Translations under genes and position numbers: made by a program | Shown: positions 1 through 6,721 of the stretch, in pieces | Numbering within the stretch: the first letter of the stretch is position 1 | Layout of the letters: every line of letters begins with the position of its first letter | NCBI GenBank assembly: GCA_015521265.1 | Contig: WAON01000204.1 | Location: 1-11,178, forward strand | Source: Desulfurococcales archaeon | GTDB lineage: Archaea > Thermoproteota > Thermoprotei_A > Sulfolobales > Desulfurococcaceae | DNA: 11,178 nt | Direction of reading: 5' to 3' | The notes under the pieces: generated by a model | What the model saw: the letters and a program-made list of their open reading frames with translations, nothing else | The model's database searches: none | Told to the model about the DNA's origin: nothing

Positions 1-853
1 GTGCCAGTTTTCTCTTCAGCGGTGTTAGCATGAATATTACCATGGCTAGTATTGCGAATACGAAGGGCAACATTTTTGCTACATCGGGAGGCATGTTATA
101 TGCGGCTTGTATTGCGGGCATGTATGTTATTAGTCCTGCAAATATTGATGCCGATACCCAGGTGAGCAGAGCGTTTCTTCCAGCGCTTAGGCTTATTGCG
201 AATGCGATCCATCCGTGTCCTACGCCGAATCCCTGGCTCCATGTAGGGCTATAGATTAGTACGAAGGCTGCTCCGCCAAGGCCTATTAGGAAGAACCCTA
301 CTAATCCACTGATCAGTCTAACCCATAACACGTTTACTCCTAGGCTTTCAGCTGCCGCCGGGTCTTCTCCCGCTGCTCTAATCGCTGCTCCTATCTTTGT
401 CTTATTCATTATTAGCCATTCCAGTATTCCAAGGACGAATATTATTCCTAAATATGTTGATGCTAGAACACCATTTATAGCTACTACACCTATCTGCAGA
501 CCGGTTCTGCCCTGTAACTGTCTTGCTGGTACTCCTATTAGTGGTGCTAGACCATATCCTAGGAACATTAATGATAAGCCTGCCGCTCCATGGCTGACCG
601 GTAGTTTTGTCACTAGCCATGCTAGTACTCCTCCGAATATCATCGATGCTATACCTGCTACCAGGAATGACAGCCATATATTGTTCTTAGTATACACGGC
701 TTCCGCGTAAGCTACTCCAACACTTAATACGAAGGCTCCATCTATTGCTAGGTCTAATACACCGCTCTTCTCAACAATACCGTGTCCCAGTGCTGCTAGA
801 TAGTATGCTAGGAATAGTGGTGTTAATCCTATTATGAATGTTACGGGATCCAT
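1..853 (-). CDS. BMP/nucleoside-type ABC importer permease 2 (partial, 3' end outside window)
   Basis: This is an inner-membrane permease of the BPD_transp_2 (RbsC/NupQ-like) family. It would form half of the transmembrane channel of the importer encoded upstream. I translated 284 codons from the ATG at 853, and the frame stays open to base 1, so the C-terminus lies outside the window. The protein is almost wholly hydrophobic with several membrane spans. Residues 28-45 (EKSGVLDLAIDGAFVLSV) match the position of the conserved 'GvlNiglEGmmllGa' loop of NupQ-like permeases, with D-x-x-x-D replacing N-x-x-x-E. The end seen here (PLKRKLA) is basic and resembles a near-terminal tail, so little is probably missing. 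The start lies only 6 bases after the stop of permease 1, with a strong GGAGGAGGGG site inside the end of that gene, which indicates translation within one operon. Substrate cannot be read from the sequence. Confidence 0.9.
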   Translation of the reverse strand, partial: MDPVTFIIGLTPLFLAYYLAALGHGIVEKSGVLDLAIDGAFVLSVGVAYAEAVYTKNNIWLSFLVAGIASMIFGGVLAWLVTKLPVSHGAAGLSLMFLGYGLAPLIGVPARQLQGRTGLQIGVVAINGVLASTYLGIIFVLGILEWLIMNKTKIGAAIRAAGEDPAAAESLGVNVLWVRLISGLVGFFLIGLGGAAFVLIYSPTWSQGFGVGHGWIAFAISLSAGRNALLTWVSASIFAGLITYMPAIQAAYNMPPDVAKMLPFVFAILAMVIFMLTPLKRKLA

Positions 854-859
854 AGCTTA

Positions 860-1984
860 TCAGCCCCTCCTCCTCTTAATTATGAATCTAACCTTGTACT
901 CGGAGATCATTATCAACGCGGTATATGTGATCAAAATACTGCCTATGAAGACGTTTACAACCGCTGCCCCACCAGCACCAAGTATTTGCATGTTAATACC
1001 CGCATTATACAGTGCCGCAATAATATATGCGGCTACTGGAACAGCTATTAACTCGAGCATCGATAACCATGCTACCAGGATACCGGTATAACCGTACTGA
1101 GCCGATTTCTCCTCTACCGGGTAGCTTAGGTTATGCGTAATCCCTGCAACATATCCAGCGCCAACTATTCCAATAATAGCGCCGCTAATCGTTAACGCTA
1201 ATAGTATTATCAGCTTAACATTAATACCACTACTCCTCAACAGGTTAGGGTTATTACCCAGTACTTTAATGTACAAGCCAATAGTAGTGTATTTCAATAG
1301 GAACCAGGCAACGATGAATACGACAATTAATATGATTAATAGTTCTATTGATAAAGTAGTAGCGAAGATATGCCCATTAGACCTTATAACCATCGTCCGG
1401 AACCACGAATTCTCCGGTATTGTCGGAGTCCTTAAATACCCGTATTTCCTCTCGTGCCACGGACCCCTAACTAGGATGTCTACTATGTAGTAAGCGATAT
1501 AGTTCATCATTAGGGTGATCGGTACTTCGTCTAGGTTTAGGAAAGCTCTAGGCAGTGCCGATAAGAATGCCCAGAAGCCTCCAAGTATTACCGCTAGTAT
1601 CAAATATGTTATCTTCATAGTGAAGGCTCCAAGAAGCCCGGGCATCATAGCTATAGGCGAGAACAGTACTACCCATACTGTAATCATAGCACCCATGTAG
1701 ATCTGTCCTTCACCACCGATATTCCATATAGCTCCCTTAAAGCTTACCAGTAGCCCGACGCCGACTATTGATAATAGTATAAACGTCATCGCTAACAAGT
1801 GTGGTTGCAGGAATCCCTGGCCTATTGATACTAGAACGTCCCAGGGTGAGATTTGCCCTCCGCTAATACCGTATAGTATGATTATTGCTACTAGTATCCC
1901 GATCGCAAGTGCTAGTACTGGTACAACCCAGTATGGTAGAGGTTTAACCCTCCGAACTATAAGCATTGATATTGGGAACTCCAT
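860..1984 (-). CDS. BMP/nucleoside-type ABC importer permease 1
   Basis: This 374-aa multi-span membrane protein belongs to the BPD_transp_2 family (NupP/YufP-like). It is the first of the two permeases that pair to form the import channel. A basic N-terminus (RRVKPLP, residues 11-17) precedes the first span at about 18-39. The motif WNIGGEGQIYMGA at residues 87-99 closely follows the family's 'fNIGgEGQl.mGA' signature, which separates this subunit from the NupQ type. The C-terminus is basic (KRRRG), as expected for a cytoplasmic tail. The ATG at 1984 comes 3 bases after the ATPase stop and is preceded, at a 7-base gap, by GGTGAT within the ATPase coding end, so the start is well supported and translation is probably coupled. 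Length is normal for the family. Specificity (nucleoside, purine or other) is inferred from family only. Confidence 0.94.
   Translation of the reverse strand: MEFPISMLIVRRVKPLPYWVVPVLALAIGILVAIIILYGISGGQISPWDVLVSIGQGFLQPHLLAMTFILLSIVGVGLLVSFKGAIWNIGGEGQIYMGAMITVWVVLFSPIAMMPGLLGAFTMKITYLILAVILGGFWAFLSALPRAFLNLDEVPITLMMNYIAYYIVDILVRGPWHERKYGYLRTPTIPENSWFRTMVIRSNGHIFATTLSIELLIILIVVFIVAWFLLKYTTIGLYIKVLGNNPNLLRSSGINVKLIILLALTISGAIIGIVGAGYVAGITHNLSYPVEEKSAQYGYTGILVAWLSMLELIAVPVAAYIIAALYNAGINMQILGAGGAAVVNVFIGSILITYTALIMISEYKVRFIIKRRRG
864..874 (-). promoter_or_regulatory. Shine-Dalgarno site of permease 2
   Basis: The minus strand reads AGGAGGAGGGG here, inside the last codons of permease 1 and about 10-12 bases before the ATG at 853. 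It is the strongest ribosome-binding site in the window and fixes the permease 2 start. Confidence 0.7.
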
Positions 1985-1987
1985 GGC

Positions 1988-3529
1988 TTACATCACCATG
2001 AGCTTTTCTACTTCCTCCCTCTTTGCCTTCTCTGCTTCGAAAACTCCAACTATCCTTCCAGAATTCATGACTGCTATTCTATCAGCTATTTGGAAGATCT
2101 CGTCTAGGTCTTCGCTAGCTATTAGTGCTCCGACCCCCTGACTCCTAACCTTTTCCTTAATGATCTTTCTAACCTTGATCGCTGTAGCCTCGTCTAATGC
2201 TCTCGTGGGGTTGTAGGCTACTAGTAGTTTTGTAGCAGTGTTCAACTCGCGTGCTACTAGTACTTTCATAATGTTCCCGCCGCTGAGGAATTTTACCGGT
2301 GTATCAGGTGATGGAGTCTTGATCTCAAACTCCTTGATCAGTTTTAACGCTAGGCTCCTAATCTTCTCCCAGTTTATTAATCCCCTAGCATACGTTGGTA
2401 GTACAGCGATGTTTTCAATAATAGTGTTCTCGATGCTTACCCCATATCTCGCCGGTAAATCAGGTATATACCCTACACCGTTAACTCTGAGATAGTACGT
2501 TGACTTATCCTTTAAGTCTACTCCTTCCAGTACTATTTTACCCCTATCATAAGGCCTAATCCTTACAACTGCTTGTATCAATTCCTTCTGTCCATTACCG
2601 GCTACTCCAGCGATCGCGAAAACCTCGCCCCTCCTAACTTTTAAGCTAACTCCCTGTACAGCGTATTCGCCGAAGTCCCCCCTAACCCATAAGTCTTTGA
2701 TCTCTAATAGTTCGCCCGACGGGTTACCGGGTGGTAGTCTCTCATATGTGATTTCTTTACTCCTCTCTCCGAACATTAGCCTCCTAACCTTATCGATATC
2801 CGCTTCCTGCCTTGTCAATGTACCTACGTTTTTACCTCTCCTAAGCACCGTGATCATGTCTGCTGCTTCAAGCGCTTCATAGATCTTGTGTGTTATCAGT
2901 ATAACTGTTCCACCCTTCTCCTTGAAGTTCTTGATGAATTCGTAGAACCTCTTCTTCTCCTCGATTGGTAGATAAGTTAATGCCTCATCGATCAGTATAA
3001 CCTTCGCGCCTAGGAGCATTGCACGGATAAATTCTACTATCTGTTTCTGTGTATAGCTTAGCTTCCAGACTTCAGTGTTAGGGTCTAGTTTAACGTTGAA
3101 TTCTTTTGCTACAGCTCTTATCTCTTTCGAAATCCTGCCTAGGGTTGCGAAGTAGCCGTATTTTTTAAGGCTTAGTATTAGGTTTTCAGCAATTGTAAGC
3201 CTATCTATTACTTGAGGTGATTGGGATACCATTACTATTCCATGCATCATTGCATCCATAGGGCTTGTAATCGTAACGGGTTTGTCATTGATCAGTATTC
3301 CTCCTTCATCAGGCGTATATATCCCGTACAGTATCTTTACCAGCGTTGATTTCCCAGCACCATTCTCCCCGAGCAATGCATGTATCGTTCCAGGATAGAT
3401 GTCCATGTCTATATGATCTAATGCTATAACTCCTGGGAATCGCTTTGTTATTCCTCTTAAGGAGATGATTGGTTGAAGGGGAGGAGAAAAAACCTTTTGA
3501 TCTGTTTTTGCCTCAGCTGCCATCGTCAC
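1988..3529 (-). CDS. ABC importer ATPase with two nucleotide-binding domains (NupO/RbsA-like)
   Basis: This 513-aa cytoplasmic subunit powers the importer and carries two fused ABC domains. Domain 1 (about 21-255) has Walker A GENGAGKS (54-61), Q-loop Q103, a divergent signature LSYTQKQ (157-163), Walker B VILIDE (177-182) with catalytic E182, and switch H214. Domain 2 (about 273-510) has GVAGNGQKE (308-316) in place of Walker A, signature LSGGN (415-419), LLVAYNPTRALD instead of a D-E Walker B, and S472-E-D where the H-loop would be. An inactive second site is normal in RbsA/NupO proteins. The odd points are the altered signature and the loss of the usual 'DEPTAVL' (here DEALTYL). The start at 3529 is GTG. 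An ATG two codons in (3523) is equally possible, and neither has a clear SD site. The gene lies about 70 bases after the binding-protein gene in the same operon. Confidence 0.95.
   Translation of the reverse strand: MTMAAEAKTDQKVFSPPLQPIISLRGITKRFPGVIALDHIDMDIYPGTIHALLGENGAGKSTLVKILYGIYTPDEGGILINDKPVTITSPMDAMMHGIVMVSQSPQVIDRLTIAENLILSLKKYGYFATLGRISKEIRAVAKEFNVKLDPNTEVWKLSYTQKQIVEFIRAMLLGAKVILIDEALTYLPIEEKKRFYEFIKNFKEKGGTVILITHKIYEALEAADMITVLRRGKNVGTLTRQEADIDKVRRLMFGERSKEITYERLPPGNPSGELLEIKDLWVRGDFGEYAVQGVSLKVRRGEVFAIAGVAGNGQKELIQAVVRIRPYDRGKIVLEGVDLKDKSTYYLRVNGVGYIPDLPARYGVSIENTIIENIAVLPTYARGLINWEKIRSLALKLIKEFEIKTPSPDTPVKFLSGGNIMKVLVARELNTATKLLVAYNPTRALDEATAIKVRKIIKEKVRSQGVGALIASEDLDEIFQIADRIAVMNSGRIVGVFEAEKAKREEVEKLMVM
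1992..1997 (-). promoter_or_regulatory. Shine-Dalgarno site of permease 1
   Basis: GGTGAT on the minus strand matches the crenarchaeal anti-SD sequence. It lies 7 bases before the ATG at 1984 and within the last codons of the ATPase gene. Confidence 0.7.
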
Positions 3530-3599
3530 TGCACCATTGCTGTTTTTCCCTAGGTTATATTGAAATTATTCTGGGAGGCGTGCTATTTAAGGTGTTTCA

Positions 3600-5030
3600 T
3601 TAACCTCCTCTACCTAGATAGGTTACCCAGTCAACGAACCACTGCATACTCCATAGGTCGTCGTGGTTTAGCCTCTTACCAGCTGGTACTGTTACTTTCT
3701 GGCTTGGATTATCCTTCATGTATCCGCTTAGTGGACCGGTGAATGGATCGAATCCTGATGCAATCTGTATTGTTCTACCGTCAACTTTTATTGATGGCTT
3801 CTGTGCTATTAGGTTATGCATCCCTGCTGGTAGCTCTAATGGTGTACTCATCTTAGCGCTCTTCATCATCTCATATCTCTCCATTACTAAGTCGTAAACG
3901 CTCATCTTCTTACCGGTTAGCTTGTCTGTTACAGTTATGTTCTTGAGTATTGGAGCTATCTCCGGGTTTATCCTCATAACTGTTCCATTGTTGAATATCC
4001 ATGCTCCTAGATCGACTGCACCGCTGTCCAGTAGGTACCAGTAGTCGACGTTCTTTAGGTTGTATGGCGTGTAGATTCCTGCCTTGATCTTTGCTAGTAT
4101 ATCCTCATAGATAACCTCCCAGTGTACTATCTGTCCGCTAACGACTGCGTGTTTACCATAGATCCATCCAGGACTGTAGTGGCTGAACACGTATAATGGG
4201 TGGTCTGCTGTACCATTCATGTATGCCTCGGTCTTCTCTTCTGCTAGTTGTAGTATTGCTGTTGAGTCCTCGGTGTAAGCTAGTACGTCTACATCATACT
4301 GGCTCCATAGTGTTTCTGCACTAGCCCTAGCCTTGTCTGGGTTAAACCATGCACCTAGCTCTAACACGTATACCTTAATGTTCTTACCGAGCTGTTCACC
4401 TACTTCTTTAGCTCCAATTGAGAAGGCATTAATGTGCCTTACAACTTCGGGTATAGTGTAGGCTGCAACGTATCCAATGTGTCCAGTCTTAGTTAGTGCA
4501 CCCGCTATTAGTCCGTTTAGATAGTATACCTGGTATAGGTCTGCGAAGTATGTTCCTACATTAGGCCTCCTCTTATAGCCGGAGCAGTGGAAGAATATTA
4601 TGTTCGGATACTCAGCACCCTTCTCAATAGTCTTATCCATGAACTCGAAGCTCGTCGTGAATATTACATTGTATCCCTTGCTTACCAGGTTGTCAATAGT
4701 TTGCGGTAACTTGTCCTCTGATACGCTCTCTACATAGGTTGTCTCCAGCCAGTCCTTGTATAGTTCTGCAACGATCTTCCTGCCCTGGTCGTGCATATAG
4801 CTCCATCCGAAGTCTCCGATTGGGCCGACATAGATCCATGCAGCCTTGATCTTTGCTGGAGGAGTCCATGTCATGTTCTGAGCAGTTCCCTGGCCTCCTG
4901 CTCCACCAGCAGCTCCACCGCCTTGTCCACCGGACATCATCATTCCAGCGTAGAATGCTCCGACGCCAACTATTATTAGGAGGATGATCACGGTACCCCA
5001 TAATGCGGCTTTACTCATAGTCCCATCCAT
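3600..5030 (-). CDS. BMP-family substrate-binding protein of ABC importer
   Basis: This 476-aa extracellular solute-binding protein (Bmp/PnrA-like, PF02608 type) captures the ligand for the ATPase and permeases encoded downstream. Residues 8-31 form a hydrophobic membrane segment, followed by a Gly/Ala/Gln-rich linker (33-50) and the binding domain. The YVGPIGDFGWSYMHDQGR stretch (67-84) is the family's ligand-proximal signature. Further family blocks are HCSGYKRRPNVGTYFADLY, KTGHIGYVAAYTIPEVVRHINAF and WFNPDKARASAETL. There is no lipobox cysteine, so it is not a bacterial-style lipoprotein. Anchoring would be by the N-terminal segment, perhaps after class III signal cleavage after K7-A8. Two ATGs are possible: 5030, and 5018 (MSKAAL), which gives a more typical short leader. 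It is the first gene of the operon. Members of this branch bind purines or nucleosides, but the ligand here is unproven. Confidence 0.93.
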   Translation of the reverse strand: MDGTMSKAALWGTVIILLIIVGVGAFYAGMMMSGGQGGGAAGGAGGQGTAQNMTWTPPAKIKAAWIYVGPIGDFGWSYMHDQGRKIVAELYKDWLETTYVESVSEDKLPQTIDNLVSKGYNVIFTTSFEFMDKTIEKGAEYPNIIFFHCSGYKRRPNVGTYFADLYQVYYLNGLIAGALTKTGHIGYVAAYTIPEVVRHINAFSIGAKEVGEQLGKNIKVYVLELGAWFNPDKARASAETLWSQYDVDVLAYTEDSTAILQLAEEKTEAYMNGTADHPLYVFSHYSPGWIYGKHAVVSGQIVHWEVIYEDILAKIKAGIYTPYNLKNVDYWYLLDSGAVDLGAWIFNNGTVMRINPEIAPILKNITVTDKLTGKKMSVYDLVMERYEMMKSAKMSTPLELPAGMHNLIAQKPSIKVDGRTIQIASGFDPFTGPLSGYMKDNPSQKVTVPAGKRLNHDDLWSMQWFVDWVTYLGRGG

Positions 5031-5066
5031 AATACACTTATCTATCCATATTATTTGGAGGGCTAA

Positions 5067-5082
5067 GGTTAAAAGTTATACT
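5067..5082 (-). promoter_or_regulatory. Candidate promoter of the ABC importer operon
   Basis: The minus strand carries AGTATAACTTTTAACC, a TATA-like stretch centred near 5072-5079. An archaeal start site would then fall about 25 bases downstream (roughly 5047-5055), giving a short leader before the start at 5030 or 5018. It is assigned by spacing and composition only. Confidence 0.4.
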
Positions 5083-5125
5083 TCCCACAAATCCGTTTAA
5101 CTACATGTATATATGGATTGTACAT

Positions 5126-5140
5126 AGAAAAACATATATA
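5126..5140 (+). promoter_or_regulatory. Candidate BRE/TATA promoter of the PIP-box gene
   Basis: The purine-rich AGAAAAAC is followed by ATATATA (5134-5140), a typical archaeal BRE-TATA arrangement. The predicted start site near 5163 leaves a leader of about 24 bases that includes GGTGGT (5177-5182) as the ribosome-binding site before the ATG at 5187. Confidence 0.5.
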
Positions 5141-5186
5141 GTACCACCCATCTTCCATTGTTGATTTATTGAACCCGGTGGTCTAA

Positions 5187-5822
5187 ATGGAGAGTATTAA
5201 GAAGAAGCTTAAAGCTATTGGAGTTGGAAGATTTCAAGTAATGGCTTTGCTGCAGGCTGCTCGTTACTATGTTTTAAAGGGTGATCTGGGGAAGGCTAAG
5301 AGCTTCGGGCTGAACCGAGCAATATTCTACGCATGGGCAAAATACTACGGCCCAGCTAGAAACCCTGTAGCTAGGCTCAGCAGGGTTGAGGAAATACTTA
5401 GGAGGCAAGCTCTGCGAGGATTAAAGTCTTCAAAATGTCCGGAGGACTATATTGATGTTCTAGGCGAATGCATAAAGACTGGGCCGAGGGGATACTATTC
5501 TATAGGTGAACAAGAACAGTTACCAATAGACTTCGACCACCAGGTTCTGAGGAAGATTAAACTAATAACAGATCCTGGGAAAGCTTGGGAAGCAGCAATA
5601 GAATATGTGTCAAGGTTTCCGAAAAGAGTACTCGAGAATCCATCGCTATTCTATAAATACGTGTATGAACCGGTTAGAGACACTTTCTTCGCAGAGCTAA
5701 TCCTTAGAGGCCGTGTTGAGCCTCCCCGAGAAGTCCTCGAGAGACTGGAGTCTCTTGATAAAATGGTTGAGGAATCTAGGAGGAAGCAGAAGAGTATCAC
5801 AGACTTCTTCGGCAGGGCGTAA
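5187..5822 (+). CDS. Uncharacterised protein with C-terminal PCNA-interacting (PIP) box
   Basis: I do not recognise the family of this 211-aa basic, mostly helical soluble protein. The clear feature is its extreme C-terminus: QKSITDFF (201-208) fits the PIP-box pattern Q-x-x-h-x-x-a-a exactly, followed only by GRA. This is how archaeal replication and repair proteins such as FEN1, PolB and RNase HII dock onto the sliding clamp PCNA. A charged helix (about 181-200, ERLESLDKMVEESRRKQ) could act as a tether. The N-terminal 60 residues are rich in Lys and aromatics, and two cysteines (C84, C95) flank a proline-containing turn. I see no nuclease, polymerase or helicase motif. The ATG is preceded by GGTGGT at a 4-base gap. 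It is transcribed divergently from the importer operon and is followed 76 bases on by the CDF gene. A role in DNA replication or repair is inferred from the PIP box alone. Confidence 0.85.
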   Translation: MESIKKKLKAIGVGRFQVMALLQAARYYVLKGDLGKAKSFGLNRAIFYAWAKYYGPARNPVARLSRVEEILRRQALRGLKSSKCPEDYIDVLGECIKTGPRGYYSIGEQEQLPIDFDHQVLRKIKLITDPGKAWEAAIEYVSRFPKRVLENPSLFYKYVYEPVRDTFFAELILRGRVEPPREVLERLESLDKMVEESRRKQKSITDFFGRA

Positions 5823-5847
5823 TTGGAGGATTCTTAAACCAGTACAG

Positions 5848-5889
5848 CACTACGGCTTATTAACGCCTACGCTACTCTAATCCGTAGTG
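5848..5889 (+). repeat. 8-bp inverted repeat upstream of CDF gene
   Basis: CACTACGG (5848-5855) and CCGTAGTG (5882-5889) are perfect inverted copies with a 26-base loop. The right arm overlaps the GTGGTG ribosome-binding site (5887-5892) of the next gene, so in RNA the stem could mask it. No poly-U follows, so it does not look like a terminator. Chance occurrence is possible. Confidence 0.4.
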
Positions 5890-5898
5890 GTGTAGCTT

Positions 5899-6720
5899 TT
5901 GAAGATGTACGTATTGATGATACTTGTCATCATACTAGCCCTGCTGGGAGGGCTTGTTAAGATACTGGGCGGGATACTATATGGTTCCCGCTCCCTGCTC
6001 GTCGATGCTTTTACTAGTTTTGCAAACATCATTAGTTTAACAGCAATACTATACTATTACAGGCTCAGCATCCAGCCCCCAGACAAGGATCACCATTATG
6101 GACATGAAAGACTAGGATACGCCGGCGTACTAACAACAATGCTATCCTACAGCTTCGTAGCAGGCTTATCAGCCGCAATGCTGATTATCTCGAGGGAGTA
6201 TACTGTAGGAGAAGGCTCCGTCTACATGGCTGCACTGGGGTTCGTAATTTATGCTGTAGCAGTATTCTTATCTCTTAGAATCGGTGGTTTCCTTAAAACT
6301 TATGGAGCTTTCACTATTAGCGAACTCATTGAGAGCATTGTCGTTATCCTCGCGTGTACTGGGGGTGTTTTTATATCCTATATTATAGACTATGTTGGAG
6401 CAATAGGATTAACCCTCTACATCTTCTACGAACTAGCAGAATCATTCCGCGAACTACTAGTCTACATTGCTGATAGAGCTCCGAGTAAGAGCGTAGTGGA
6501 AGACATTATTGGTATCGTGGAAAAGCATGGTTTGAAAATTGTGAAGTATAGGTTTAGGATCGCTTCACCAGGGAAAATCCACGGCGATATAATTATCGAA
6601 GCAAACCCGGATCTCAGCCTCGGCGAATTAAGCAGGCTAATCGAGAAGGTAAAGAAAGAGATAGGAGAAAAGTATAGGGGTGTTGATATAGTCTTCGAGG
6701 CTAGGCCTCCACGAGAATAA
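5899..6720 (+). CDS. Cation diffusion facilitator (CDF)-like membrane protein with altered metal site
   Basis: This 273-aa protein has the CDF layout: membrane spans over about residues 1-190 and a C-terminal cytoplasmic dimerisation domain (about 195-270). Family landmarks are GSRSLLVDAFTSFANI (29-44), the DHHYGHERLGYAGVL loop (64-78) corresponding to 'D..HpyGHgk.E', and HGDIIIEANPDLSL (228-241) in the C-domain. CDF proteins export Zn, Mn, Fe or Co by proton exchange. Here the transport site appears changed: the TM2 H-x-x-x-D is T39/N43 and the TM5 pair aligns with E145/V149, while D36, E142 and E145 remain. Metal and activity are therefore uncertain. The start is the TTG at 5899, since GTGGTG (5887-5892) lies 6 bases upstream; the ATG at 5905 would be too far from it. 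The gene ends one base from the convergent amidohydrolase gene. Confidence 0.85.
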   Translation: MKMYVLMILVIILALLGGLVKILGGILYGSRSLLVDAFTSFANIISLTAILYYYRLSIQPPDKDHHYGHERLGYAGVLTTMLSYSFVAGLSAAMLIISREYTVGEGSVYMAALGFVIYAVAVFLSLRIGGFLKTYGAFTISELIESIVVILACTGGVFISYIIDYVGAIGLTLYIFYELAESFRELLVYIADRAPSKSVVEDIIGIVEKHGLKIVKYRFRIASPGKIHGDIIIEANPDLSLGELSRLIEKVKKEIGEKYRGVDIVFEARPPRE

Positions 6721-6721
6721 T

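Larger units (their letters stand above)
5031..5186. other. Divergent intergenic region between importer operon and PIP-box gene
   Basis: This is a 156-bp AT-rich gap with no ORF. It contains TATA-like boxes facing both ways, an 8-bp palindrome TACATGTA at 5102-5109 and a TGTACA at 5119-5124. These short palindromes could be regulator sites but are within chance for AT-rich DNA. Confidence 0.5.

Noticed and set aside
402..677. Minus-strand 91-aa open frame inside permease 2
   Set aside because: It is out of frame with the continuous 284-codon hydrophobic permease frame and is hydrophilic with no recognisable feature.
1269..1490. Open frames antisense to the importer genes (for example 834-1091, 1269-1490, 1878-2141, 2238-2495, 2697-2882 on the plus strand)
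   Set aside because: They lie wholly within well-recognised minus-strand genes, lack family-like composition or convincing ribosome-binding sites, and arise as frame shadows.
5101..5124. TACATGTA and TGTACA as an operator
   Set aside because: The two short palindromes do not form a longer symmetric element and are expected by chance in this AT-rich stretch.
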